Shown here one piece after another: positions 35,867 to 43,910 of a stretch of DNA of 64,000 nt. The translations under genes were made by a program, and so were the position numbers. A model generated the notes under the pieces. It made no database searches and was not told the DNA's origin. It saw only the letters and a program-made list of their open reading frames with translations. The first letter of the stretch is position 1; every line of letters begins with the position of its first letter. The stretch is from contig JBMHCX010000006.1 in the NCBI GenBank assembly GCA_049889695.1, positions 186,001 to 250,000 on the forward strand, given 5' to 3'. Source of the DNA: WTJH01 sp049889695. Lineage in GTDB: Bacteria; Bacteroidota; Bacteroidia; Flavobacteriales; Flavobacteriaceae.

Positions 35867-36691
35867 ATGTTTGAAGGTGTTCTTGTTAAAATGAAAACGA
35901 CATTAGAAGCAGATCGTGTTCATTACTATCTTAAATTTTCCAATGGGTTTGTACATCTTAATCAATGTTTAAATCAGCAGGTCACCATACATTTTAAAGG
36001 ATATGAGTGTCTTGGTTGTGGGAGTACTGAGGAGACTTTTCGACAGGGGTTTTGCCGCAAGTGTTTTTTTGAACAGCCACAGGCAGGCGACTGGGTTATG
36101 CGTCCAGAATTGAGTAAAGCTCATCTAGGGATAGAAGATCGTGACCTAGCCTATGAACAAAAGGTGCAGTTACAACCCCACTGGGTCTATCTAGCCCTGA
36201 GTAGTCACTTAAAAGTAGGGATTACTCGTAAATCTCAAATTCCCACACGTTGGATCGATCAGGGAGCTCACATGGCTATCCCTTTGTTGGAAGTCCCCAA
36301 TCGTTATTTGGCAGGGGTAGCAGAAGTTGCGCTAAAAGCTCATTTTTCCGACAAAACGAATTGGCGAAAGATGTTGCAGTCACAAGCCGATGAGACCGAT
36401 TTTTTATCCGCACATTCCTTGGCTGCAGAGAATCTACCTGCTGAAGTAGCCGATTATTTGGTCCCTTTTCAGCAGCCGCAAAGCATACACTTTCCGGTGG
36501 AGCAGTACCCTGAAAAAGTCAAAAGTCTAAATTTGGTGAAAACGCAAACGTTTCAGAACGTTTTGAAAGGGATTAAAGGACAGTATTTAATCTTTGAAGA
36601 CCAGACCGTTTTTAACGTTCGATCGAATGAAGGTTTGGTCGTTGATTTTAGCGTCGATGGGTCTTCTGCGAATCCGAAAGCTGCCGTCTAA
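35867..36691 (+). CDS. DUF2797 family protein (zinc-knuckle, GIY-YIG-like)
   Basis: 274 residues from the ATG at 35867 (MFEGVLVKM). A likely zinc site, CLGCG...CRKC, lies at about 60-80. A segment WVYLALSSHLKVGITRK at about 125-141 fits the GIY-YIG-like pattern suggested for this family, with TRWIDQGA after it. Function is unexperimented as far as I know; a nucleic-acid role is inference from the fold. It overlaps the convergent pseudouridine synthase gene by 44 bases. Confidence 0.8.
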   Translation: MFEGVLVKMKTTLEADRVHYYLKFSNGFVHLNQCLNQQVTIHFKGYECLGCGSTEETFRQGFCRKCFFEQPQAGDWVMRPELSKAHLGIEDRDLAYEQKVQLQPHWVYLALSSHLKVGITRKSQIPTRWIDQGAHMAIPLLEVPNRYLAGVAEVALKAHFSDKTNWRKMLQSQADETDFLSAHSLAAENLPAEVADYLVPFQQPQSIHFPVEQYPEKVKSLNLVKTQTFQNVLKGIKGQYLIFEDQTVFNVRSNEGLVVDFSVDGSSANPKAAV

Positions 36692-37385
36692 GCACTTTCA
36701 TTTCTTGAGCAGTTAAATCGCGGTACTTTCCGACGGGAAGATCCAATTCAATATGCATGATCCGAACTCTTTTCAGGCGTATTACTTCGTACCCTAAGTA
36801 TTCACACATTCTCCGGATTTGCCGATTGAGTCCTTGAGTGAGAACAATGCGAAACTCCTTTTTATGGGTTTGCTCCACAATACATTTGCGGGTAGTAGTG
36901 CCTAAGATTGGAATACCATTGCTCATTCTTTGCACAAAATCTGCTGTTACGGGTTTATTCACCCGAACGATATACTCTTTTTCGTGTTTGTTTCGCGCCC
37001 GCAATATTTTGTTGACAATATCGCCGTCATTGGTCAGTAAAATAAGTCCCTCACTCGGTTTGTCTAATCGGCCGATCGGGAAAATCCGCGTCGGATAATT
37101 GATATAATCGATGATGTTGTTCTTTTCCACTCGGGTATCGGTAGTACAAACAATTCCTACCGGTTTGTGAAAAGCGAGGTAAACGGCTTTTTCCTTTTGT
37201 GTTTGCAATACTTTCCCGTCGATGGAAATCTGATCCTGCGGCTGAACCTTTAGGCCCATTTCCACTTTTTTCCCGTTGACTTTTATCCGCCCAGCTGCAA
37301 TCCATTTGTCTGCTTCGCGTCTGGAGCAAACGCCCAACTCACTTAAATATTTATTTAACCGTGTTCCAGATGATTGCTGATCCAT
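36648..37385 (-). CDS. rluF: Pseudouridine synthase, RluF-like
   Basis: Isomerises uridine in rRNA, by homology U2604 of 23S rRNA. 245 residues: an S4 RNA-binding domain (about 8-60, LNKYLSELGVCSRREAD) and an RsuA-type catalytic domain with the catalytic Asp in IGRLDKPSEGL at about 99-109. Later LTQGLNRQIRRMCEYLG is present. RluF versus RluB/RsuA specificity is a family-level guess. It ends inside the DUF2797 3' end on the other strand and begins one base after the YhhQ-like stop region, so it overlaps neighbours tightly. Confidence 0.88.
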   Translation of the reverse strand: MDQQSSGTRLNKYLSELGVCSRREADKWIAAGRIKVNGKKVEMGLKVQPQDQISIDGKVLQTQKEKAVYLAFHKPVGIVCTTDTRVEKNNIIDYINYPTRIFPIGRLDKPSEGLILLTNDGDIVNKILRARNKHEKEYIVRVNKPVTADFVQRMSNGIPILGTTTRKCIVEQTHKKEFRIVLTQGLNRQIRRMCEYLGYEVIRLKRVRIMHIELDLPVGKYRDLTAQEMKVLRRQLSDSQKTHRR

Positions 37386-37386
37386 T

Positions 37387-38109
37387 TTAATCCAATGCTA
37401 TTTCTTGTCCTACTGCCAAATCAAACTTATATCGAAACCACGCTACCCCCAAATAGAGTAAGGGAGTATCAAGGGCGGCGACCATTATTTTAAATAAAAA
37501 TCCAGAGATAACTAAGCCCCAAAACAAACTCCAGTCCAAAACACCAAAAAGGCATAAAAGTAAAATAACGGTGCAGGTATCGATGAATTGAGAAGCAAAA
37601 GTGGAAAAATTATTCCGGAGCCACAGTTGTCTTCCTTGGGTCAGATTTTTCCAAAAGTGATAAATACGAATATCGATAAATTGCGCCAATAGATATGCCA
37701 ACATAGAGGCCAAAACGGCCAAGGGTGAGAGTGAAAACACTTGCTGAAAGGTGTCGTCAGAAATGGGAGATTGTTCAATGGCGGGAACTGCATCTGCAGT
37801 AAGCAAGATTCCCATAGAAAAAAAGGAGGCAAAGATTCCCGCAAAGACAACGCGGTTTGCCTTTTCTTTTCCATAGATTTCTGAGATCAAATCGGTGATT
37901 AAAAAGGTGATCGGGTAGGGCAAGATGCCCACGGACAACTCAAATAATCGAACCCCAAAGATGTTGCCATCCCACGGATACCAATAAAAAAACTTTTGAA
38001 AGATAAGGTTAGAGACAACCAAAGAGGTGATGAATAGCGCCCCTAGGTAGAGATATATTTTGGCGGCTAATTGTTGTTTAGCAGGATCCAGACGGGTGGA
38101 CTTTTTCAA
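37387..38109 (-). CDS. Queuosine precursor transporter (YhhQ/VUT family)
   Basis: Membrane protein of about six helices, 240 residues, with SNLIFQKFF, RLFELSVGILPYPITFLITD divided between two helices, and ISEIYGK, matching the YhhQ group that imports queuosine precursors. It lies one base upstream of rluF (upstream in transcription), so a tRNA/rRNA modification pair is plausible. The only N-terminal start is a TTG at 38109, and it overlaps a -7-like TACCTTTG (38107-38114). The true start or promoter is thus unsettled. Confidence 0.85.
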   Translation of the reverse strand: MKKSTRLDPAKQQLAAKIYLYLGALFITSLVVSNLIFQKFFYWYPWDGNIFGVRLFELSVGILPYPITFLITDLISEIYGKEKANRVVFAGIFASFFSMGILLTADAVPAIEQSPISDDTFQQVFSLSPLAVLASMLAYLLAQFIDIRIYHFWKNLTQGRQLWLRNNFSTFASQFIDTCTVILLLCLFGVLDWSLFWGLVISGFLFKIMVAALDTPLLYLGVAWFRYKFDLAVGQEIALD

Positions 38110-38241
38110 AGGTATTGTGTTTAAATTTACTTAAAAAGAAGAATCCTCGTCCGATATGGAAAAGACCCATCCAAATATGTCGTAATTTAGGCTTAAAGAT
38201 AGGGATTTGGGGCTATAATTGGCTTTGTAATTTGGATGTAG

Positions 38242-39354
38242 ATGCAACATTTAGGAATCATTTCATTGGGCAGTAATCAAGGGAATCGGGTCGGATACTT
38301 ACAAAAAGGAGTCCAACGATTGATACAGACGGTTGGTCCGTTGGAACGCTTATCGCCCATCTATGAAACACCAGCCCTAGGTTTTGAAGGGGGCGATTTT
38401 TTGAATGCATGTGCGAGTTTCAAGACTGATAAAAGTCCTCAACAACTGATGGAAATCTTGCTGAGTTTGGAGCAAGAATCGGGTCGTAAACGCTCCCTTT
38501 CGGGTAATTATGAATCCCGGACCCTCGATTTAGATCTCTTGTTTTACGATGAGGTTCAAATCGATACGACCACTTTAGTCATTCCACACCCTCGGCTACA
38601 TCTGCGGAACTTTGTCTTATTTCCCTTGGCAGATATCTACCCGGAGTTCATCCATCCCGGGTTAGAATCGAGTGTCGAAAAGCTACGTCAGACATCTCCG
38701 GATAGCAGTACGCTCCACAAACAACCCTATCAACGTTGGACCCCTCCTGTTTTCGATCGATTCCCCAATCTGATATTCGAGGGAAATATCGGTGTTGGAA
38801 AATCGACCTTGGCAAAAATGGTAGCTTCCCGCTATCAGGTTGCTGCTTTGTTGGAGTCTTTTGAGGAGAATCCTCATTTGGTTTCCTTTTACAAGGACCC
38901 TAAGAAATATAGTTTTAAGGTTGAAAAGCATTTTTTAACAGCTAGATTTCAGCAGCTTAAAAGCTTTTTACAGCAGTCGATAGAAAAGCAGCCATGGGTG
39001 GCAGACTTTGGATTCCACAAGTCTTCCATTTTCGCAGGAGTTAACCTTAACGGACCAGAATTAGACGATTTTGAGCGAGAATTTAATCATCAACTTTCCG
39101 CCCTCGAGCCGCCGAGCTTATGGGTCTATTTACGTCGGCCTTTGGAAGAGTTAGAGGCCAATATCCGAAAGCGTTCTCGAGCATTTGAGCAACAGATATC
39201 TGCGAAATACTTGCAGAAAATTGAAAGCTCCTATCAGGACTTTATTCAAGCTAAAGCCCATTTTAAAGTCGTGGAAATCGACTGTGGTGGGGTAGATTTT
39301 CAGCAAGATGCTGAGGCCTTTCAGAGACTTTTATTCACGATCTATGCTGTCTGA
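38242..39354 (+). CDS. folK: FolK - deoxynucleoside kinase fusion
   Basis: 370 residues holding two enzymes. Residues 1-135 are 6-hydroxymethyl-7,8-dihydropterin pyrophosphokinase (SLGSNQGNR, SRTLDLDLLFYD at 92-103, PHPRLHLRNF), a step of folate synthesis. After a short linker (about 150-172), residues 173-370 are a deoxynucleoside kinase with P-loop GNIGVGKS at 181-188 and an Arg-rich lid (RKRSRAFEQQ). Fusions of this kind occur in Flavobacteriia. They join folate and nucleotide supply in one chain. It converges with the SpoU methyltransferase with a 20-base overlap. Confidence 0.9.
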   Translation: MQHLGIISLGSNQGNRVGYLQKGVQRLIQTVGPLERLSPIYETPALGFEGGDFLNACASFKTDKSPQQLMEILLSLEQESGRKRSLSGNYESRTLDLDLLFYDEVQIDTTTLVIPHPRLHLRNFVLFPLADIYPEFIHPGLESSVEKLRQTSPDSSTLHKQPYQRWTPPVFDRFPNLIFEGNIGVGKSTLAKMVASRYQVAALLESFEENPHLVSFYKDPKKYSFKVEKHFLTARFQQLKSFLQQSIEKQPWVADFGFHKSSIFAGVNLNGPELDDFEREFNHQLSALEPPSLWVYLRRPLEELEANIRKRSRAFEQQISAKYLQKIESSYQDFIQAKAHFKVVEIDCGGVDFQQDAEAFQRLLFTIYAV

Positions 39355-39874
39355 GTTTAGTGCTAAGATCCCACAAAATTACTCCTGCTGAAACAGCAAT
39401 ATTGAGGGAGTGTTTTGTTCCCCATTGGGGAATTTCCAACACTCCGTCGCATTGGTCGATGACACTTTGCTGCACACCTTTGACCTCATTCCCAAAAATA
39501 AGGGCATGGTGGTGCTCCTTTTGAGGGGTGAATTGGGAGAGTTCGGTCGATCCATCGGCCTGCTCGATCGCCCAAATCTGCGTCTGCTGCTCGCGCAATT
39601 CATAGAGTAGTTCGTGGATGTCCGATCGGTATTCCCAATCCACAGCTTCTGTTGCTCCCAAAGCGGTTTTATGGATATCCTTATGAGGAGGCGTTGCGGT
39701 GATGCCACACAAATAAATTTTAGAAATCAAAAAAGCATCGGCTGTTCGGAAAACTGAACCGATATTATTGAGACTCCGAATGTTATCTAAGATGACGATT
39801 AGCCCCGACTTTTCGGCTGCTTTAAATTCTGGAATAGTTTTTCGATCTAATTCGCTGTTGGCTAATTTTCGCAT
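39335..39874 (-). CDS. TrmH/SpoU family RNA 2'-O-methyltransferase
   Basis: 179-residue SPOUT methyltransferase. Motif 1 is LDNIRSLNNIGSVFRTAD at about 30-47, motif 2 GNEVKGV at about 127-133, and motif 3 IPQWGTKHSLNIAVSAGV at about 148-165, forming the knotted SAM site. It presumably methylates a ribose in tRNA or rRNA; the target is unknown. The start codon lies only 4 bases after a -7 box (39879-39886), so the mRNA may be leaderless. Confidence 0.9.
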   Translation of the reverse strand: MRKLANSELDRKTIPEFKAAEKSGLIVILDNIRSLNNIGSVFRTADAFLISKIYLCGITATPPHKDIHKTALGATEAVDWEYRSDIHELLYELREQQTQIWAIEQADGSTELSQFTPQKEHHHALIFGNEVKGVQQSVIDQCDGVLEIPQWGTKHSLNIAVSAGVILWDLSTKLRQHRS

Positions 39875-39878
39875 AGGG

Positions 39879-39886
39879 CAAAGGTA
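39879..39886 (-). promoter_or_regulatory. -7 box of the SpoU methyltransferase gene
   Basis: The minus strand reads TACCTTTG (TANNTTTG), separated from the ATG by four bases. If functional, transcription begins at or next to the start codon. Confidence 0.4.
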
Positions 39887-39920
39887 GGCAAAAGGGCTTT
39901 TTTTGTTTTTTCTGCCCCGA

Positions 39921-39928
39921 TATTTTTG
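39921..39928 (+). promoter_or_regulatory. -7 box of mutS promoter
   Basis: TATTTTTG matches TANNTTTG, with TTTG at 39902-39905 fifteen bases upstream. The mutS ATG lies 33 bases downstream. Confidence 0.5.
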
Positions 39929-39961
39929 AGTAATATTACCTGAATAAATTCATATTTTCTG

Positions 39962-42562
39962 ATGGCCAAAGCAGGCAAAGAAACTCCCTTAATGAAGCAG
40001 TACAACCAGATCAAGCATAAGTATCCGGATGCATTGCTTTTATTTCGTGTGGGCGATTTCTATGAGACCTTTGGGCAAGATGCTGTCCGTGCCGCTAAAA
40101 TATTGGGTATTCTACTGACCAAGCGAGGTGCCGGAAGCACAAGTGAAACAGAATTGGCCGGATTTCCGCATCACTCCTTAAACACCTATCTGCCAAAATT
40201 AGTGCGAGCAGGCTGTCGAGTCGCTATTTGCGATCAGTTGGAAGACCCTAAACAAGCCAAAAAAATTGTCAAAAGAGGGGTCACGGAGTTGGTCACCCCA
40301 GGAGTAACCCTTAATGAAGAAGTATTAGAACAGCAGAAAAATAATTATTTGGCCGCTCTATATGCCCTGAAAGATCGGGTTGGGGTGTCTTTTTTAGATA
40401 TTTCCACTGGCGATTTTTGGGTCGCTCAAGGTTCTTGGGAACAGGTACAGCACCACTTGAGTCATTTGCAGCCGAGTGAGCTTTTACTCCCCAAGCCGCA
40501 AAAGCAAAAGTGGGCAAAGGACTATCCGACGGCACTTCCCGTTTCTTACCTTGAAGATTGGGTTTTCGATCCACCTTCAGCTCAAGATCGATTGTTAGAT
40601 CATTTTAAAATGCAGAGCTTAAAGGGGTTTGGTGTGGAAAATCAGCACTTGGGGATTGCGCCGGCCGGTGCCATCCTACATTATCTTTCTGAAACCCAGC
40701 ATGACCGCCTAGGGCATCTGACCAAAATTCAGCCGATCGATCACGATACATACGTCTGGATGGATCGGTTTACAATCCGTAATCTAGAACTCTTTGCTCC
40801 CAGCCATGTTGGCGGAAAGGCGCTCATCGATGTGTTGGATCAAACACAGACTCCCATGGGCGGACGCTGTATGCGGCGCTGGTTGAGTTTTCCCCTCAAA
40901 GATCTATCAGCCATTCAAGACCGATTAGAGGCGGTAGATGCTTTAGTGAAACCCAATGCCTGTTTTGAGGCGCTCGAGGACCCCCTCAAAAATATGGTGG
41001 ACCTCGAACGTGTAATGGCGCGTATTGCGACTGCAAAGATACACCCAAGGGCTTTGGTGCAATTGCTTCAATCGATCGAACGTATCCAAGAAATAAAAGT
41101 CCTTTTGCAGACGGCTGAAGCCAAGGCTCTACAAAACTTAGGGAAGCAGCTACTTGCTTGTGCAGATTTACAGCAATTACTGCAACAGCGGCTACACCCC
41201 GAAGCGCCCGTTCTTCTCAGCAAGGGAATGGTCATCGCTGAAGGCTATTCCGAAGCATTAGACGAACTACGAAATCTTAAAAACTCTGGTCAGGACTTTT
41301 TGGATCAAATGCTGACTAGAGAAACAGAACGGACGCAGATCCCTTCCCTGAAAATTGCCTTTAACAATGTATTTGGCTATTATATTGAAGTTCGTAATAC
41401 ACACAAAGACCGAGTGCCCGAAGAATGGATTCGAAAGCAAACACTTGTCAATGCAGAGCGCTATATTACGGAGGAGCTCAAAGAATATGAATCCAAAATT
41501 TTAGGGGCTGAAGAGAAAATAAAAATACTGGAAGCAGAACTGTATGCGACCTTACTTCAGGACTTGCAAGTTCATTTAGAGTCGCTAAAAACCAACGCTG
41601 AAGCCCTCGCACGATTGGACTGTTTGTGGAGTTTTGCCGCCATCGCAAAGAAACAAGACTACAGTCGCCCAGAAATCAATACTTCTACCGCTTTAAAAAT
41701 CAAAGGGGGCAGGCATCCTGTTATTGAACAACAACTCCCTTTAGGAACCCCCTACATTGCCAATGACCTTCAGTTGGATCGCGAAAAACAACAGTTGGTG
41801 ATGATCACAGGGCCCAATATGTCCGGAAAATCAGCCATATTACGCCAAACAGCCCTGATTACTTTAATGGCACAGATGGGAAGTTTTGTGCCAGCAACAC
41901 AGGCATCTATCGGACTCATCGATAAATTATTTACCCGTGTGGGGGCGAGTGACAATATCTCTATGGGAGAGTCCACTTTTATGGTGGAAATGAATGAGAC
42001 CGCAGCTATCTTAAATAATATTAGTAGCCAAAGTTTGGTGCTGTTAGACGAAATTGGTCGGGGGACAAGCACCTATGACGGAATTTCAATCGCTTGGGCT
42101 ATAGCTGAATACTTGCACGAACATCCGTTTAAACCGAAAGTATTATTTGCCACGCACTATCATGAACTGAACCGAATGACCGATCGTTTTGAACGTATTC
42201 GAAACTACAATGTCGCCGTAAAGGAAATGAAAGACAAGGTTTTATTCTTGCGAAAATTGGTCCCGGGGGGAAGTGCGCACAGCTTTGGAATTCATGTAGC
42301 AAAAATGGCAGGTGTTCCTCAGCACGTTTGGCAAACGGCCGAAAAAAAGCTGCAGCAACTAGAATCCCAAAACGAAACCGCCAAAAATGCCGCCAAAATC
42401 GCTGACGAACCCATGCAGCTTTCGTTTTTTCAATTGGATGATCCGCTGATGGAGGAACTCCGCCAGAGTATACAGGAATTGGATATCGATACCATTACCC
42501 CTATCGAGGCGCTTATGAAGTTGAATGAAATCCGCCGGATGCTTCAACAAAAATCCTCTTAA
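39962..42562 (+). CDS. mutS: DNA mismatch repair protein MutS
   Basis: Recognises mismatches and recruits MutL. 866 residues, MutS1 type. The mismatch-reading Phe-x-Glu is F33-Y34-E35 in GDFYETFG. The connector, core and clamp domains follow. The ATPase domain has Walker A GPNMSGKSA at about 617-625, signature STFMVEM and Walker B LVLLDEIGRGT. C-terminal residues ahead of 866 include the helix-turn-helix dimer part. Own promoter; followed by tRNA genes. Confidence 0.97.
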   Translation: MAKAGKETPLMKQYNQIKHKYPDALLLFRVGDFYETFGQDAVRAAKILGILLTKRGAGSTSETELAGFPHHSLNTYLPKLVRAGCRVAICDQLEDPKQAKKIVKRGVTELVTPGVTLNEEVLEQQKNNYLAALYALKDRVGVSFLDISTGDFWVAQGSWEQVQHHLSHLQPSELLLPKPQKQKWAKDYPTALPVSYLEDWVFDPPSAQDRLLDHFKMQSLKGFGVENQHLGIAPAGAILHYLSETQHDRLGHLTKIQPIDHDTYVWMDRFTIRNLELFAPSHVGGKALIDVLDQTQTPMGGRCMRRWLSFPLKDLSAIQDRLEAVDALVKPNACFEALEDPLKNMVDLERVMARIATAKIHPRALVQLLQSIERIQEIKVLLQTAEAKALQNLGKQLLACADLQQLLQQRLHPEAPVLLSKGMVIAEGYSEALDELRNLKNSGQDFLDQMLTRETERTQIPSLKIAFNNVFGYYIEVRNTHKDRVPEEWIRKQTLVNAERYITEELKEYESKILGAEEKIKILEAELYATLLQDLQVHLESLKTNAEALARLDCLWSFAAIAKKQDYSRPEINTSTALKIKGGRHPVIEQQLPLGTPYIANDLQLDREKQQLVMITGPNMSGKSAILRQTALITLMAQMGSFVPATQASIGLIDKLFTRVGASDNISMGESTFMVEMNETAAILNNISSQSLVLLDEIGRGTSTYDGISIAWAIAEYLHEHPFKPKVLFATHYHELNRMTDRFERIRNYNVAVKEMKDKVLFLRKLVPGGSAHSFGIHVAKMAGVPQHVWQTAEKKLQQLESQNETAKNAAKIADEPMQLSFFQLDDPLMEELRQSIQELDIDTITPIEALMKLNEIRRMLQQKSS

Positions 42563-42601
42563 AGGATGGTGTTTATCCCTTTGGGATTTAGAAATATTCT
42601 T

Positions 42602-42609
42602 TACATTTG
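42602..42609 (+). promoter_or_regulatory. -33/-7 promoter of tRNA-Gly/tRNA-Leu
   Basis: TACATTTG preceded 18 bases upstream by TTTG at 42580-42583 is the best complete TTTG-N18-TANNTTTG promoter in the window. It should drive the two tRNA genes that follow. Confidence 0.7.
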
Positions 42610-42648
42610 CATCCCGTTGCGATCCTTGCAACATCTTTGAAATTTTAG

Positions 42649-42720
42649 GCGAAAGTAGCTCAGGGGTAGAGCATCACCTTGCCAAGGTGAGGGTCGCGGG
42701 TTCAAATCCCGTCTTTCGCT
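42649..42720 (+). tRNA. tRNA-Gly (anticodon GCC)
   Basis: 72 bases. Acceptor GCGAAAG with CTTTCGC, discriminator T, anticodon stem TCACC/GGTGA with loop TTGCCAA (GCC at 42681-42683), T-loop GGTTCAAATCC. CCA is not encoded. Reads GGC/GGU. 11 bases before tRNA-Leu(UAA), so co-transcribed. Confidence 0.95.
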
Positions 42721-42731
42721 CTTTAAGTTCG

Positions 42732-42816
42732 GCTCGAGTGGTGGAATTGGTAGACACGTTGGACTTAAAATCCAATGGCCATTGCGGCCGTGCGGGTTCA
42801 AGTCCCGCCTCGAGTA
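42732..42816 (+). tRNA. tRNA-Leu (anticodon UAA)
   Basis: 85-base class II tRNA. Acceptor GCTCGAG with CTCGAGT, anticodon stem TTGGA/TCCAA with loop CTTAAAA (TAA at 42766-42768), a long variable arm and T-loop GGTTCAAGTCC. A CCA follows the discriminator A (42817-42819), unlike the other tRNAs here, possibly by chance. Reads UUA/UUG. Confidence 0.95.
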
Positions 42817-42819
42817 CCA

Positions 42820-42854
42820 AAAAGGAGACCTTCGAAAGATCGTCTCCTTTTTTT
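42820..42854 (+). terminator. Terminator after the tRNA-Gly/Leu pair
   Basis: AAAGGAGAC and GTCTCCTTT form a nine-bp stem around a short loop containing TTCGAAAGAT, followed by a T run. Confidence 0.85.
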
Positions 42855-42916
42855 ATTTTCATTTTTCTTGGACTATTTCATGAAAGGACTATCCATTGTA
42901 GGCAATTTATAAAGTT

Positions 42917-42939
42917 TTTACACGAACTTATGGTGTAAA
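42917..42939. promoter_or_regulatory. Inverted repeat upstream of ECF sigma gene
   Basis: TTTACAC and GTGTAAA form perfect 7-bp arms around nine bases, 60 bases before the sigma factor start. It could be an operator or a small hairpin. No further support is visible. Confidence 0.35.
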
Positions 42940-42999
42940 TATCAACCCCTCACTCAACTATCGTAAGTCGTGTGGGTCTAATAAAATAAATGCCGTTCT

Positions 43000-43545
43000 G
43001 TGGAGAAACACGAAAAACAAATTTTTCGACTGATTCAAGATCAGAATATAGGGAAAGCCCTTCAATTGATAATGGACAGTTACCACGAATTACTCTATTG
43101 GCATATTCGAAAATGGGTCGGGGTTCATGAAGATGCCAATGATGTATTGCAGAACACCTATATCAGGATCTATAAAGGTCTAACAGCATTTAAATTTAAA
43201 AGTAGCGTAAAAACTTGGAGTTACAGGATCGCTTACAATGAATCTATGCGTCATTTAGATCGATTGGGGAGAAAAGGCTTGTCTGTTGCAGGAGAGGGGG
43301 CTCAAAAATATTTTGACAGCCTTCAGTCCGATCCGTATTTTGACCTAGAAGCCTGCAACCAGCGAATGATAATTTTACTTGAACAACTCCCGGAGCGAAG
43401 TAAACAAGTATTTATGATGAAAGATTTTGATGAACTTACTTTCGATGAAGTAGCGGCCATTTTACAGTTAAATCCCAATACCGTAAAAAGCATTTATTAC
43501 AAGACAAAAACACAACTATTGGAATCCCTAAAACAAGCCATATGA
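43000..43545 (+). CDS. ECF-type RNA polymerase sigma factor
   Basis: 181 residues. Sigma region 2 (about 20-90) shows DANDVLQNTYIRIYKGL and VKTWSYRIAYNES, and region 4 (about 125-178) shows LPERSKQVFMMKDFDELTFDEVA with the DNA-reading helix LNPNTVKSIYYK. No region 3, so ECF class. The start is GTG at 43000; the nearby ATG at 42990 is out of frame. It overlaps the next gene by four bases, which makes that gene the candidate anti-sigma or regulator. Confidence 0.9.
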   Translation: MEKHEKQIFRLIQDQNIGKALQLIMDSYHELLYWHIRKWVGVHEDANDVLQNTYIRIYKGLTAFKFKSSVKTWSYRIAYNESMRHLDRLGRKGLSVAGEGAQKYFDSLQSDPYFDLEACNQRMIILLEQLPERSKQVFMMKDFDELTFDEVAAILQLNPNTVKSIYYKTKTQLLESLKQAI

Positions 43546-43859
43546 AAAATGATTTATATGCCAAGCACCGCAATACTTTTGGGTTTAAAACCCCGCAAGG
43601 GTATATGGAAAAGTCTAAAAATCAAATGTTGAATGACCTGATTCCTCAACCCAATAGATTTAAAAAAGATCATACATGGCTTGGAATGGTTGCTTCAATA
43701 AGTCTATTAATAGGAGTTTTTTGGTTACAAACAACCTATAATTCAAAGGGTTTTGAACCTAAAAATAACTATGACCTCCTCATTTTAGATTCTGTCTCGG
43801 TAGAAGAATTTGAGTTTGAAGAGTGGTTCGAGGAACATTATATTTTGGATGAGATTTAA
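43542..43859 (+). CDS. Small single-pass membrane protein, candidate anti-sigma
   Basis: 105 residues. Cytoplasmic-looking basic N-terminus (about 1-44, YAKHRNTFGFKTPQGYMEK), one transmembrane segment (about 46-66, GMVASISLLIGVFWL) and a strongly acidic C-terminus (EEFEFEEWFEEHY). Translationally coupled to the sigma factor. I do not recognise a family such as zf-HC2 or FecR. An anti-sigma role is inference from position and topology. Confidence 0.65.
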   Translation: MKNDLYAKHRNTFGFKTPQGYMEKSKNQMLNDLIPQPNRFKKDHTWLGMVASISLLIGVFWLQTTYNSKGFEPKNNYDLLILDSVSVEEFEFEEWFEEHYILDEI

Positions 43860-43910
43860 ACTTTGGCGAATGCTAGAGGTCTAAGCATATAAACACATAA
43901 TTTCAGTATC

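Noticed and set aside
38211..38216. TATAAT as a -10 box for the FolK fusion
   Set aside because: This sigma-70 form is not the Bacteroidota consensus and no matching -35 was seen.
42525..42938. 137-residue reading frame across two tRNA genes and a terminator
   Set aside because: Both tRNAs fold fully and the frame has no family-like protein content.
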